Assembly: GCA_029378245.1 (NCBI GenBank)
Contig: JARKIF010000020.1
Coordinates: 1,098,844 to 1,162,843 of the forward strand
Length of the DNA stretch: 64,000 bases
DNA from: Roridomyces roridus
Lineage: Eukaryota; Basidiomycota; Agaricomycetes; Agaricales; Mycenaceae
Direction: 5' to 3'
Positions within the stretch are counted from its first letter, which is position 1, and each line of letters begins with the position of its first letter. Shown here piece after piece: positions 43,755 through 55,978 of this stretch. The notes under the pieces were generated by a model. The model saw only the letters and a program-made list of their open reading frames with translations, had not been told where the DNA came from and searched no databases. The translations under genes were made by a program, and so were the position numbers.

Positions 43755-45281
43755 CACGAAAAGTACACATCTTCAGGGGTGTCCAATTCCATGCTCATCA
43801 CCGCCCAACGAAGCAGATCTAGGATCTCCGGTGGACGCTCCTCAAGGGCAGCGCGGAGCAGGGAGTATGAGTCTGACAAGACATGTCAGATTCAATATTT
43901 CACCCGAGCAGTTGTATTTATTCATCGCACCATTTTCGCCGAGAATTGCAGGATTCTCCAGGACATGGATGACAGAGGCAACGCCGGCCTTCACAGCCCC
44001 TTGTAAGATGGCTAGGACAAGACTTCAGATACAATGTTGAATGTGTGCTTGGCTTGGATAACACGCACGGATATCAGCCAACTTTCCCAACACATCGAGA
44101 GCAAATTTACGAAGGCGAAATTGTGTCCCCCGAATCAGGTCGATTATCAGTGGGATCCCTGGCTTGAGGGCCTCGTGAAAGATGGCTGAAATGAGATGAG
44201 ACCAGGAAAAAGCGCGATGCAGCCGAAGCACTCAGCACCATTGTCAACCAATACTTCGAACGCACCCAACGCGGATTCGCAGATGACTGGATCTCTGTCC
44301 TTGAGCAGGCCGATAATAAACGGAATCCTGGGTTCAATTTCGTGATGGAAAATGGCTAGTACAGACATTGCGAGTGAACAAAGAAAAGGCAAATAGTACT
44401 CACGGTTACTCGCCAACTTCTTGAATACTTCGATAGCCGATTCCCGCAGTTCATCTCTATCATTGTGCCCTTCGAGCATGCGAAGGATCTGAGGAATCTT
44501 TGCCATTCTGCCCAATGCTATGTCCGCTTGATTGGTATCCTCGTTGTCGTCAATGGAATCCGCCCAAACTCGAATATCGTCAGAAGCCAAATTTGACCCT
44601 GGAGGGGACCCTCAAGACGCTTTGACCGAGGATACATCAGAGCCGGATCTGATTGACTACGATGTCTTCAGTATTGAGCGCATGAGCGGTATTGACTCAC
44701 CTCGTGCAGACTTCGCAAGGAATTATTCGATAGCCTTGTCGATCTCTTCCATTTTCGTACATCCTCCCTACGTTTCAACTTGTTCAAAAGATCCAGCCAG
44801 GAAGTCTGCTGGTAACTCTCAATGCTTTGATGATACCGGTCCTCGTTCTGTATCGCCCTGGGCAGAATGCTGGGTTGTGCGTCAGATGGAAATGACACGA
44901 ACAGCTCACTCGTCTCTGATATCCCAGAATTGTTGCTCCTCTTGTGGCCCAACATCTTCAGCTCCCCGATCCAGACTGTCCCGGAATGCTTTGGTGTTCC
45001 GCTCCGTTTCGAGAATCTCCTGGCGATGGCTGCTCTCATGGCGCCCCGAGAAGCCAACCCCAGCCGCGAGCACCGCTCCTCCCGCGGTTGCAGCTGCGCC
45101 GACAAGTCCTAGGGCGACCTCTGCCATTACGCCAAGGCTGGAATGAACGGGCGTCAAGGTAGGGAAAAAGCAGAAAAGGGAAGTGCGTACAGCCTTCTCG
45201 GGCCCACGCACTGTCAAAGGATCCGTGCGTGGGGAAGAACGCCACAACTCGGATTGTAGATTCGTAAGATTATCAGACATG
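43755..45281 (-). CDS. HEAT/ARM-repeat protein with N-terminal Gly/Ala hydrophobic segment
   Basis: The first exon, MSDNLTNLQSELWRSS, runs in one frame into VMAEVALGLVGAAATAGG and VLAAGVGF, a glycine/alanine-rich hydrophobic stretch long enough to span or insert into a membrane. Helical exons follow (NEDRYHQSIESYQQTSWLDLL; REDVRKWKRST). Then come at least three armadillo/HEAT-like repeats separated by introns: IPQILRMLEGH with ESAIEVFKKLA; IPFIIGLLKDRDPVICESALGAFEVL; IPLIIDLIRG with KFALDVLGKLADI. It ends DTPEDVYFS-stop. Alternatively MAEVALG is the start. ARM repeats usually bind other proteins. The gene lies among NLR and F-box genes. Confidence 0.7.
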
Positions 45282-45600
45282 GATGTAGTCGAAACGGGCT
45301 GTGAATTCAATGACCAACATCTTGATGGAAAAAACCTGTGATCCCGACGGTGCCGAGAAGCGGACCTCAAATTGAGTTTGAATTTCCATCAGCAGGCTGT
45401 ACAACATCTCTTCATCTCCTTGCCATCCTGTACAATGGGCGGTGCCGCGTGCGCTTTCCCTGGGATGAATGCGATTTCCTTGGAGGCATTGCCGCACAGC
45501 CAAGGCCCGGGGGGCGATAACATGACAACAGCGACGGTTGTCAAACGCACACAGCTTTACAAAATGTGGTGCTTCCCACGTCACCTTGTCTTGAACGCCC

Positions 45601-47811
45601 ATGCCACCTACAGACCTCGACGAGTACGTCCTAGGCGAAATTCTCTGCTTCTGCGATGTCCGTAGTGTCCTACGTTTCTCCCAGGTGAGCCCGACGCACC
45701 TCCTGGATTCTGAATCTGACACAATGATATCCAAGTAGCTCAATAAATACTCCCAGCGCATCGCACTCTCCAAACACGTTTGGATCTCCCTCGTACGCGA
45801 CCTCGAATTCCGCGGACTGCGTAATCGGGATCCGTCGCTGGAGCTCGAAACCTGTACCACGCAAGCTCTCGTCGACATGGCCAAACGGGTGGCCCTCGGT
45901 CCTCTTACTTGGTCCTCCAACTCCGATGTACCGCCCACCCTGGCTCGGGAGATAATGGTACACTTCGACGAGTCCTTCCATCCCTCCAGAGACACTACCG
46001 TCAATCTTCTCCCCGGTGGAACTCACCTCGCAGTGTTTCGACGCTCAGGTGACACGTGTTTGCTATTCGCGGTCGCGACGGGACGGTGTATCTGGACGTA
46101 TAATAACACCCCGGATCGCTTCTGCATGGAGGTGAGGGATGGAGGCGAGGTAGCTGTGTTTGCATTCCGCTTTCGCGAGATTGTATGGGCGATATACTGT
46201 AAAATAATTACTACGATTACATCCCTTTCAGAGTGCAGGCTCTGGGTCGCATTTCAATTGTAATTCGGTGTTTGGATCCCATCTTGGGGGGTCGCGTCTT
46301 GGATAACATCTGCAGGATATTCACTCCTTTTCAAAAAGAGTCTTCGTGATTCTGCCGATGTGCCGATAATGTTGGCAGTGATGCGATACTGATAGGCTAA
46401 GTATTCCGAACTTGTTGGAATGCTTACTTTCTCTGTCTTGCACCTAATGCCCAACCACTTTGGAAGTTGATATGATGCTTCCCTGAGTCTTTTAAGAAAA
46501 TTCATACGAGGCAGAGCATCAAATCTGGCAGTGCAAGCCAACTGAATATTTTGATCTGCCATTTATCTTTTGAACCGAACCTCTGCACCATCACATCTGC
46601 CGATACTCAATCAATCGGCATTCTAGCTAACGGCACTACACCACACCATGGAGGTTGAAATCCAGGGAGTTGTTGGAACCAAGTTGAAACCGTAAGAAAT
46701 GTTGTACTCCAAACGTCGACCAACCTGGAGTTGTGCTCAAAACCCGGGTTACCATATGCACATGCCATCCAAATGAGTCCCAATAATTTTTTTACAGTAT
46801 ATGTGCCATAAGATTGGCGCGCAGTAAGTACTTCGTTTGTTTTTGTGGATCTCTGAACGATGTGTATAGGCCAGGATATATCGAGGTCATCGAAGTCAAT
46901 CTCCGGACGCGGGACTCACTCCTGGCACTCCATTTCCCGCTGTCTGGGTCCCAGACACATTTCGATCTTTCCGAAGACTTCCTCCTTCCGCCCACTTGGT
47001 CCAACGCTCTGCAGGTCGTCAACTGGCGCGCACACACGAGCATTCGGTTGAATTTTCCAGCGGCCGTGGTAAGTCCTTCCCCCTCGGTGAATTTCAATCA
47101 GCAATTTGAGTTTTTCTCTGGCAGATTTGGGCCGCAGCACTTGTTGGCAACCACTTTCTTGTTGTACACCGGCAGAATTCCGGGGACCAAAGCCTGCTGC
47201 TCGCCGTATACGCGCTCACCTCCTTCGTGTGGCACCCTGACCTCTCGACCGACCCCCCTCCCGTAACTCAAGCTCCCGTGGCATCGCTCACTCTCCCACT
47301 AACAGGCATTGTTGGGAGCATCGCCCCAAAAATTGTAATACAAAAACATCCGACCCAGCGGGACACACACCGAGTCATACTCGAGGTCTACCTCGAATCC
47401 CAAGTTCCCCGCCGCCCCAGGTCTTTTGCTGCTGCATTGTGGAACAAGCTGCGCAGACCGACACCATCAACAAGCGATACCATTACTGTTACCCGGCGAA
47501 CCGACTACACATTGTCGTACGGGACGTCCGCGGGACTCACCCTCGTCTCGACTGTCCCCACGTTCTGCCCAAGGGTCAACAGTTTTGCCGGGTACCACCT
47601 CGCGATCCAGGAGACCATCCAGGATCCAAGTCCCCACACTGTTGTGATGTCGGAACGAGATGGAGACAGCGGCACTAGGTTGCTTGGGCGAGAGGTCATA
47701 AAGTGGCCGCGCCCTCATAACGAGTCCTCTGGGTGGCCGTTTCTGGGCACCTACGATGCGGCAGTTGTGCTGCTCGACGAGAGGATTGTGAGGATCTTGT
47801 ATTACGAGTAG
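45601..47811 (+). pseudogene. F-box protein gene interrupted by a MITE
   Basis: Exon 1 (45601-45684) encodes MPPTDLDEYVLGEILCFC, an F-box start, ending VLRFSQ before a 54-base intron. The next exon runs LNKYSQRIALSKHVWISLVRD to FRFREIVWAI and is then broken by a 605-base TA-flanked insertion at 46195-46799. Beyond it the same protein resumes CAIRLARSKYFVCFCG and, after another intron, IWAAALVGNHFLVV to the stop after RIVRILYYE. Removing the insertion restores one open frame of about 600 residues, so the host gene was intact until the insertion. F-box proteins select targets for SCF ubiquitin ligases; the C-terminal half here may be a propeller-like substrate-binding region. Confidence 0.85.
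46195..46799. mobile_element. 605-base MITE in an F-box exon
   Basis: Terminal inverted repeats TACTGTAAAATAATTA and its partner TACTGTAAAAAAATTA match at 15 of 16 positions and are flanked by TA (46193-46194 and 46800-46801). Removing the element with one TA joins GCG-ATA to TGT-GCC in frame. It has no coding capacity. It belongs to a different family from the element at 11899-13237, whose repeats begin CACCGCC. Confidence 0.87.
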
Positions 47812-48486
47812 CAATTAGAAATACCTGGCCAGTTTTGTTCACATAGACGGGATGACAATTTCAAACAAGCGTTGGAAGGTCATTTATATGGACTTCAAAT
47901 TCTCTCTAGAATCAACAACCGAATCCAGGTACCAGCAAATTGAAACATAAAACGTCCCCACGACCTCGTTCGTTTGGATTTCCGCCCAGCTTCAAAAGTT
48001 AACTTACACCGTTTGAAACTCAGTCAAAAGCCACAGGTTCAAAATCCAATCGACTTGTCATGCGTCGTTCCGAATCGCTCCTGGGTTTTGAGTCTTGCTT
48101 ATGCTCACCAACTTGAGTCTTGACACTGCTGCCCTCGCATCATTCGGGATAGAGTGAATATCTTGTACTTTGATTCAAGGCTCGAGTACAAACCGATAGA
48201 GCATGAAGATACCGCGATCCCGACGGTGCCGAGAATCGGAGCTCCAATTGAGCCGTGTGAGGAATGCTGTGTTGATTGGTCATCACCTCCGCTCTTTTCC
48301 TCTCCGTCCAACTCCGTCCATGCTGTACACCGGGCAGCTCTGACTGGACGATATTCAAGTCCACAAGCGCTGCAGAAGTACACTGATACCACGTCAATCG
48401 TCTTTTCTTGCTGGTATTTGTGATCCTGTCCGTCGCATGGACTCTGGAGTCTGGATCCTGCTTCGTTCTCCGACTCTCGAGCCGAT
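47812..48486. other. Stretch without a confident gene
   Basis: Intergenic DNA between the F-box gene and its degenerate paralogue. A short piece near 48180-48260 resembles the upstream DNA at 45340-45380 of the first F-box gene (GATCCCGACGGTGCCGAGAA), so the duplication included the promoter side. Confidence 0.45.
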
Positions 48487-49110
48487 GGCATCCGTCGTCA
48501 TGAAACTCGCAGATCTCAACGACGACCTAATCGCAGAAATCTTGTCCCACTTCGACATTCCCCACGTCCGACTCCTCCGCTTTACCCAGGCGAGCCGCGC
48601 TACCATACCACCCCATCCAATGCGGATCATCTGACTTCTGACTTCTCTCGGGTCGATACTTGAACGCTGTAGGACTTATTGCGCCCCGGATTCCTCTCAT
48701 CAGAAAACCTCGAATCCCGGATCCCGACGGGCAGCTAGAGCTCTGGACTGGGCAGCTTATCGCGATGGCCAAGTACGTGGCTTGCGGTCCTTCTCTACAT
48801 CGGCCGCTCCACTCACGCTCGATAGGGACATTGTGGCAATGGGGAAACGGTTGGACAGTACATTTCCTCTTCCCGGTGGGAGTACTACGTCTTGGTAGTA
48901 CTCCGTCTTGTGGTCTGTTGCTGCTTGGTTTCCGGTGAGGATCCTCATCGCAGTGTGTTTGGGAATACTGACTCACAAAGCACGCCGCTATAGTGGACCG
49001 TCGATCCTCTTGGAGGGGGAAGAGTGCTTACTGTGGGTATCCATTATCACATCGCGCCATTGTGGCCACAGTGGTGGGTCCTTCTATGCTGATTTAATCG
49101 ATTGTTGATA
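48487..49110 (+). pseudogene. Degenerate F-box paralogue
   Basis: MASVVMKLADLNDDLIAEILSHF to LLRFTQ matches the first exon of the gene at 45601, and DPDGQLELWTGQ with MAKYVACGP matches DPSLELETCTTQ with MAKRVALGP. The exon 1 donor reads GCGAGC where the intact gene has GTGAGC, and frames change afterwards. It appears to be a duplicated and decaying copy. Confidence 0.6.
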
Positions 49111-49129
49111 TTCCACTCAGGCAGTGTTG

Positions 49130-50225
49130 AAGATTGATTTGTGTTCTGGGAATGCGACTACGCTCCTCAATAGCCGAATACCCTCGAAATAGGGAACGAT
49201 TCGACTGCGCCAGTATAGTCTTGCTTGCCAACTTCTATGAGCTACTACTCGTCAACTGGCCAGTACCTTTACGCACCTTTCGAATCGAAAGTACACTCTC
49301 AAGTTCACAATGGCCATCATGGACATTTAGATCTGCGTCTCCCTTGTTCCAGGTTACATGACCTCTCGACGACTCCCCCATACCATAGTTCGATCGACGA
49401 GCCGGTGCGTACCATGCCTTGCAGATCAAACGCGTAGTCTCACCTAGTCAGGATATTGACACCCAGATGGCCTCCGTCGTCGAAGCCCTGTATCTTTCCG
49501 CAGGCCCAGAGCCCACGACCGACGCTCTGTGGATTTCGCGGAGTTCATCGTCTCGCTTCATAACCCGCCGACGGTTCTCATGGAGAAGATGCTGTCAGAT
49601 GCCACAACCCAAACTCCTAGGAACTGCTCCGTCTGTCCCTCGAGCACCGGTACAATGCAATTCTGCCGAACTTGTCTACCTCGGCTTCAATGAACACTCG
49701 ACTGGTTAGTTTGCGTTCTGAGAATGCGACGACGCTCTTCACTTACTCGATCGAGCCTCCTCGGAACTAGTCTTGCTTATCAACCTCGGTCCTCTACGAC
49801 TTCGATGATCTCTTACTCCTCAACTGGCGTACCTTCAGTTAACTCCCGAATCAAGGGTACACTCTCAAGTTTACAATGGCCATCATGGATGTTTAGATCT
49901 TCGTCTCCCTTGTTCCAGGTCATCTTCCCATAACCTCGACGAATTGCTCGGGACAACGTTATTTCGACTGCCATCTAAATACTCGCTGGCCGCTTTCCAT
50001 TGGATCCCATGTCAGATGCAGTCGAAACTCCTGTCATGTCCCTCGAGCACCCATGCGATCCTGGCTCACTGTTCGATTCGGGGCCAGGCTATCATAATCC
50101 TGTTCCGAAGTTTTTGCCCGCGGACAAAAGCACTGTTCTTGACGCAGAAATCAAAGTGAATTATCCCGCAACAAACTTCTACTGCACTCACGCATCGTTG
50201 GTACTTCTGGATCCTCTGCTGTAGT
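49130..50225 (+). repeat. Tandem duplication of F-box gene fragments
   Basis: A unit of about 600 bases occurs twice (from about 49130 and from about 49725). Shared landmarks are TTCTGRGAATGCGAC, CACTCTCAAGTTYACAATGG, ATCATGGAYRTTTAGATC and TGTCCCTCGAGCACC. Translated pieces such as LLVNWPVPLRTF resemble the middle of the F-box gene at 45601 (LQVVNWRAHTSI). Both copies are broken. Confidence 0.6.
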
Positions 50226-50787
50226 ATCCTGTTCGACTCAGTCGGGATATTATAGACGCGCAAGGTAACTCTGTTTTGTTTTGGTCGAGTTCTTGGGCAG
50301 AAATAGTCAGCTGGTTTAACTACATGTACAAAGGCTGGTCGACATCGGTGTCAAGTCAGGAATGCGTACAAAGTGATCGTTCCCTTGATCCAGGATGAAG
50401 TCGGACTAAGTGTCAGTAATTTACCGCAGAGGTCGCGCGAGGGACTTGTGATCCTTTTTACACGGCCTTTTATGAGGAATTTATATAGCGCCCTTCGAGG
50501 AGGACCAATGAATTCGGATGCTGAATAATACGATCAGCTCGGTTCGGATTTAAGACGAGCCAGGACCCCGGAGAGCTAGTTGGCCAGCGGGGATGTTGGC
50601 TAAACTCCGTTGGTGACGTGACCCGCCTGGAGCCGCGTGTGGATGGCATGCCCGCCGTGAAAAAGAAGCCGACCAAGCGCGCGGCCACGATTCAAAAGCC
50701 CCACCCACTTCAGGCTGTGCGCCCTCCTCCCGCTTATCCCCCTCCCATCGCACCCATCCACTACGACGACGGCCATCGTCTACGACT
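50226..50787. other. Stretch without a gene, promoter of the next gene
   Basis: No supported frame. The last 100 bases are CT-rich and precede the ATG at 50788, as expected for a leader. Confidence 0.45.
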
Positions 50788-53012
50788 ATGACCGACCCTC
50801 CTGCTACCCTGTCGACGATGGCAACGACGATGACGAGCAAGATGACACCACCGCCAGCACCACCAGCAGTCGACGCGCCCATTGCTGACACCGACATCGC
50901 TATGAAGGACGCAGACATCGACGTCCCTTCTGCGCCCACACCGGGTCTCCTTTCGAGTAGCAGCAGCACCCCAGCCCAGCTCGCAGCGCTCCTCGCCACA
51001 GCTCTCGCAGACGTCGAGTCCCTACGTGCAGAGCTAGCAGCCACACGTGCCAAAGCCGACCGCGCAGAGCGTCTCCTCGGCACTTTCAGACTCGCATTAC
51101 CCTCCTCCGACGACTCGTCCTCCACTCAGCCCTCCTCGAGCCAGGAAAACGGCGACGCCACACAACAACCCACACTCCCCGCTGCGACTCTCACCCTCAT
51201 CGCCTCGCTAGACGAACGCGCTGCCAACGCTGAAGCAGCACGCGATGACGCTTCTGCACGTCTCGCTGTCCTCTCCTCCGCATGGTCTCAGCTCAACTCA
51301 TACCTCGCCGTCGTCGAAGCACGGGCTGCAGATGCACGTGCAGGGTATGAGAGGATCGTCAAGGAGGGTGGGGGAAGGCTAGTCCTCGTTGACGTGCCCA
51401 CGGCCGGGAGTGGGGGTAGCAGCAGCAGCAGCAGTATCGCGCAAGGCTGGCCGAGCTGGATCTCGGGTGCGCCTGCGGTGTATACGCCTCCATACATGGA
51501 GGGTAGTCGTTACGAGCGTGATTCTCGTGAGGGAGGAGGTCGCAGCCAGAAGCATCGGGGGACTTTCGCATTCCAGCTCCCACCAGCTCCTTCCGCAGCT
51601 GGGTCGTCTAACCCCAATGGGAGTGGCCGTGGCCTCGTACGGCCGCGGGAGAGTCTCGATTCGTATCCGTACAAGAAGCCGCGTGGGGAAGAGTACGGCG
51701 GCGAGGTGCGTTTTTTGCATTCTACTCCTTACATTGTGATTGACGACGTTATAGTACCCTAACGCCCAATACCCCAATCCTCCCACTCGCCAGAGCAGCA
51801 TTCCCTACCCTCACCCCTCACACCCCAACTCTCATGCTCATCGCGAGCGTGCTGGGAGTGGCCATCGCGAGCGCAGTTCCTCGTCTGCTTCAGACGACAT
51901 TGACGCGATCCTACTCGCTGCCAGTGCGAATGGTAGTCCACGTCATCATCCATCGCATGCCCATCCTCCGCCGCCTGCTGCAGCCCAAGGCCGGAGTCCA
52001 GAATGGGGTCGTGGTGGGCCAGCGCTGCCGGAGAGGACGGGGAGTGTGAGTGTCGTTGCTGCGCAGGTACAGGGGAAGAAGGGCAAGGGTGCGTTGCTAC
52101 CTTTTCTTTCATTTCGGTTATGACATGACTAATTCTTGCTCAGATCTCCACGCGCAGCCGACTCAGACTTCTTTTGCTGGCGCTGCTACGTACCCCGCCC
52201 AGCCTGTGCCTCCCGCCGTCGCTGCCCAAGGCTCACCAGCACCTCCCGCTGCACCCGCGCCCACTGGGCCCTTCCCCGCTACCAACGCTGCGAATCAGCG
52301 CATTTGCAGACAGTGTGGACTTCCCGGGCGTTACAAGGAGGGCAAATGCGTCGAGAAATGGGGACCTGGGCCGCTCGGGCCTGGGACCGTGTGCGATCGG
52401 TGTCGGAAGAAGATGAAGCGTGTGGAGAGGAGGGGGACGTTGGAGCAGCAGTTGCAGCAGCAGCAGGCGGCGGCTGTAGCGGTTGCAGCTCCTACGTCTA
52501 GGGCTGTCCATCGGTCGGATACTTTGCCTGCGCCTGCGCCTGTTTTGCCTGCGCCTCATCCGATTACTACCACGACGACCACCAGCACGTATCGCGAGCA
52601 GGAGAGCTCGATGAGGTCCTCGCTTGCTTCCCCGCCTCCTCCTGCTGTACCTGCAGCGCGTGGTGGTGGTACGGGGACTCATACGCCTAATGCTGGGAGC
52701 AGTGGGCGTGTGATCAAGCCTCGCATGGCTGTTACGCCTCCCGGTCTACTCCCTCCTTTGCGCACGCATAGTCCAAGCCCGATGGTCGGGATCGTTGATG
52801 CTGATGGAGAGCTCGACGTTGATGCCGAGGCCGAGGAGGAGGCGGACGAGTTGTTGGATGGAGATGATGCAGAGGGGGAGGCTGATGCAGAGGCTGAGGT
52901 CGAGGGCGATCCGGAGATGGATTTGTTGGAGGCTGTGGATGCTGCTGAGGCGAATAGTAATGGGTCGACGTCGATGAATGGTGGGAAGGGGAGGGTTAAG
53001 AGTGAGGAGTAG
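50788..53012 (+). CDS. GATA-like C2C2 zinc-finger protein with coiled coil
   Basis: Three exons (50788-51705, 51755-52088, 52144-53012) give 706 residues. Residues 70-200 contain two alanine-rich helical heptad stretches (AALLATALADVESLRAELAA; LIASLDERAANAEAARDDA), probably a coiled coil. Proline-, serine- and histidine-rich linkers follow. Near residue 465 is a four-cysteine finger, RICRQCGLPGRYKEGKCVEKWG followed by GTVCDRCRKKMKRVE, spaced like a GATA-related treble clef but with a longer loop and no WRR core. The end is very acidic (AEEEADELLDGDDAEGE). It is likely a nuclear regulator, but DNA binding is unproven. Clean splice sites and long frames mark a functional gene. Confidence 0.87.
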
Positions 53013-53129
53013 GGGCGGGCGTTTCTTTCTTTCTTTCTTTCCGTTCTTTCTTGGATTTCTCTTCTTGCTACCCCTTGCTATCGACGACATGCTTTTGTTA
53101 CGTTCTTGCCATACAGTACATACAATTTC

Positions 53130-53470
53130 CTCCCCTCCTCACAATGCGCTCGACGACGCCAAAATGTATTTATCACCACCACCACACAGTACGAGGAGGA
53201 CTAAGTAAAGCAGCAAGTAAGTAGTGTATATACGATAATTCTATAGAGTTTTTCGTTTGGAAAGAAACGTGGATGTACTTTGGTCCATTTTCAGAGCGAT
53301 TCTCCCGAAAGAACTGGGATAAGACATGCCCTCCTCACAACCCACAATGTGCCGGATGACGCCAAAATATGTAGTGTATATACGATAATTTCTGTAAGGA
53401 CAGAAAACGTGGCCATGGATGTAATTCGGTCCGTTTTCTGAGTGATTCTCCCGAAAGCATTCGCAGAAGA
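53130..53470 (+). repeat. Imperfect tandem duplication in the 3' flank
   Basis: Two adjacent units share CCTCCTCACAA, GACGCCAAAAT, TAGTGTATATACGATAAT, AAACGTGG, GATGTA and GATTCTCCCGAAAG in the same order. They start at about 53130 and 53330. They lie just after the zinc-finger gene and may be a duplicated transcription-end region. Confidence 0.7.
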
Positions 53471-55978
53471 TAAGAGAGATGGAGATCCGAGAATTCGAAA
53501 TGACGATATACAGACAAAGAGGGGATCTTCTACGGAGAAGGTCGGGTGACTTGGATGAATTAGGAGAAGGGCGATGGTAATCGTGTCGGGTGACGAGGGA
53601 GCGGGACCGAGCTTGGAACGTGTGTTGGTGGGCGCAAGCAAGTAAGCGCCGAGGAACGAAATGACAGGGGTGGTTGTGTGCGCCCGAAGAGTGAGTCAAT
53701 GTGTTTGGAGCTAGGCGCCCACCACGCAGACGCCTGACGGGAGTTGGAATTGTGAAGCACATGGCGGGCGCGCGTCTTTTGTTTTGAGTAAAAGCAAGTA
53801 CGTGGATTAGTCCATTCCCGGCCTACACGCCACACACCATGATTATGGCGTTGGCGGCGGTAGGCAGTACGGGAAGCCGGAGGGGAGCGAATGTGCTGCC
53901 GTGATCATCGATTGCGGAGTGGGGCGCCGCGGTGGGAGCGGAGGGAAAATACGAATACGAAAGAGATAGATCGCGAGCCAACCCGGAAGAGGGGCGCGTG
54001 ATTTGGCGCAATGTATTGGTTGAAGACCGCCTGTAGGCAATGCGGCGCAAGTGGGGCGGAGTAATAAAAGAATCGACTGTGCATGCGGCGATACAGTAAC
54101 AGCAGCATATACACCCTGCTGTGCATGTACAGCCAGGCAGGCGGGAGTCTGCGCTTTTTTAATGTGCGGCGCTGTGTTGTTGGGAGTAAACTCGGCTTCG
54201 GAATCTCTTCGCGCCGTGTCCGAGTCCGAGGCTCATGATATCCACCACCAGACCTATAGTTGGCTCCCGACCGAGTCCCGACGGCGGGCTGCAGATCTGG
54301 AATGTTCGATGTCAGAATAGACTTTGCAAGCGGGAACCTACTTACACGCACACGGGAGAGCAAGAGCCCCTTTTCACACCCCTCGACGGACGGCCACGTG
54401 TGGGAGGGACGGAGGACTCGCAACAAAGTTGAGGCGCTGGGCCTGGGAGAGGACGCCCGAATATGGTGTATATGTGATGTGTCTGGGTGCGAAAGAGAAG
54501 CAAGCATATGAGTCGAGACGAGACGAGGAGCAGAGCAACGGCCGTTTTGACGGATGATGATGATGCTCGGGATTGGATTGGGATTGGAGGCGCGCCAGAA
54601 TCAGAGGGGCGTCACCAAAGTGGCAGGCGAACCGGTTCTCTTTGCTGTGGCACGGAAATGTTAACGGCGGCGGAGATTGCGAGAGATACGAACGAAGCCA
54701 GGCGTATTCTTGGAAATGAAAAGAGCAGAGAAATGGAGAGTCATGGGAGGATCGGCGCTGGTGCTGGGTTTTCTGGTCGAGTCTTGCCTAGAGTCGTTAG
54801 AAAAGTTCTCAAGCCAGGGCTTCATTGGTGGCGTCAGATGCAGGGTATATGATATTGCAATCCATGATCCGTGGCAGAAGAAGTTTGTTTGCGTTCGTGT
54901 GTGTATGAAATCTTGTTTGAATCTTGTGGTCAAGTCTGAGGGGAGCCCGTCGGTCATTCTGAAATTCGTACATGGCGGTGAGAGACAAGATGGGCACGTG
55001 ATTTGATCGTGATGCAATCGCTCTTGTTCTCCTCCACCATCTTTAAACAACTTCCTTTTGCTTGCTAGTTCATCAGCCACAAGACCGAAGACCCCGTTGC
55101 ATTGTTATCAATCTATCGTGGCGGCATTCGCGCCCGAACCTTGTAACTCGTTTAGCTCCGCCGTCGGCTTGCGTTATCCTCCGAGCTGGGCGCGCTAGTC
55201 GTCGAGGTCCCCGCCAATCACCATGTTCGGATTACACACAAAATCACGTTGACGCGAACATCGCCGCCACTCACTGACAGGGTCCTCTTAATCCCGCGGC
55301 TCTTCTCTTATTGATGGTTTCCGACTGACGCGTAGCATGGGCCCCGCCCGCTCGGTGCTGATAGCCGCGCACACGGCGGATACCACGAGGCGTGCCTTCT
55401 TATTTCGCATCAGCTAACGGCGCTCAGGGTGCGCTTCTCCGGAGCGGTGTGCGGGGTCCTGCCCAGCTCGCCATCAGAGCGACGACTGCGGTGCTGCGCC
55501 CGTTGCTGTCTGTACAGTTTGACCCACCGCCGATGACGGCCTCATCAGCGCCCTGTTTTGATGTATACCATTGGTTGGTGCGGGAGCGGCTCACACAGAT
55601 GCTACACTGCATTTTTCTCATTGGTCCTTGTCGTCGTCAAGCCCCGCCCATACAGTCCTTCAAAGATGTCGGCTCTCCGAATTCTAAGTTCTTCTTTTTG
55701 TCTTGGTCACCACCACTCGTCCACAGAGGTCCACAAACCCTGCAGCTCTCCCACTTGTCGATCCCTTTCACAGCAATGCCACAATACACCCTGGTGCGAC
55801 CCTAACTGCCATCCCCCGGTAACGACTGCCCACAAAAGGCAGTCTTCTCGCACATCATACACGCATCATACGTGGGGCCAGCGGATCCAGACTTGTCGCC
55901 GTTTGATGTATTCAATGGTCTTCTTATGCGGCTGGCGCCGCGGCCCGTCTTGCTTGCTGCTCTCCTCCTCCTCCTTCG
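53471..55978. other. Gene-poor stretch
   Basis: Short unsupported frames only. The last few hundred bases before 55979 could be leader or promoter sequence for the gene that starts there. Confidence 0.4.

Noticed and set aside
50550..51125. Minus-strand frame of 191 codons
   Set aside because: It is antisense to the alanine-rich first exon of the zinc-finger gene.
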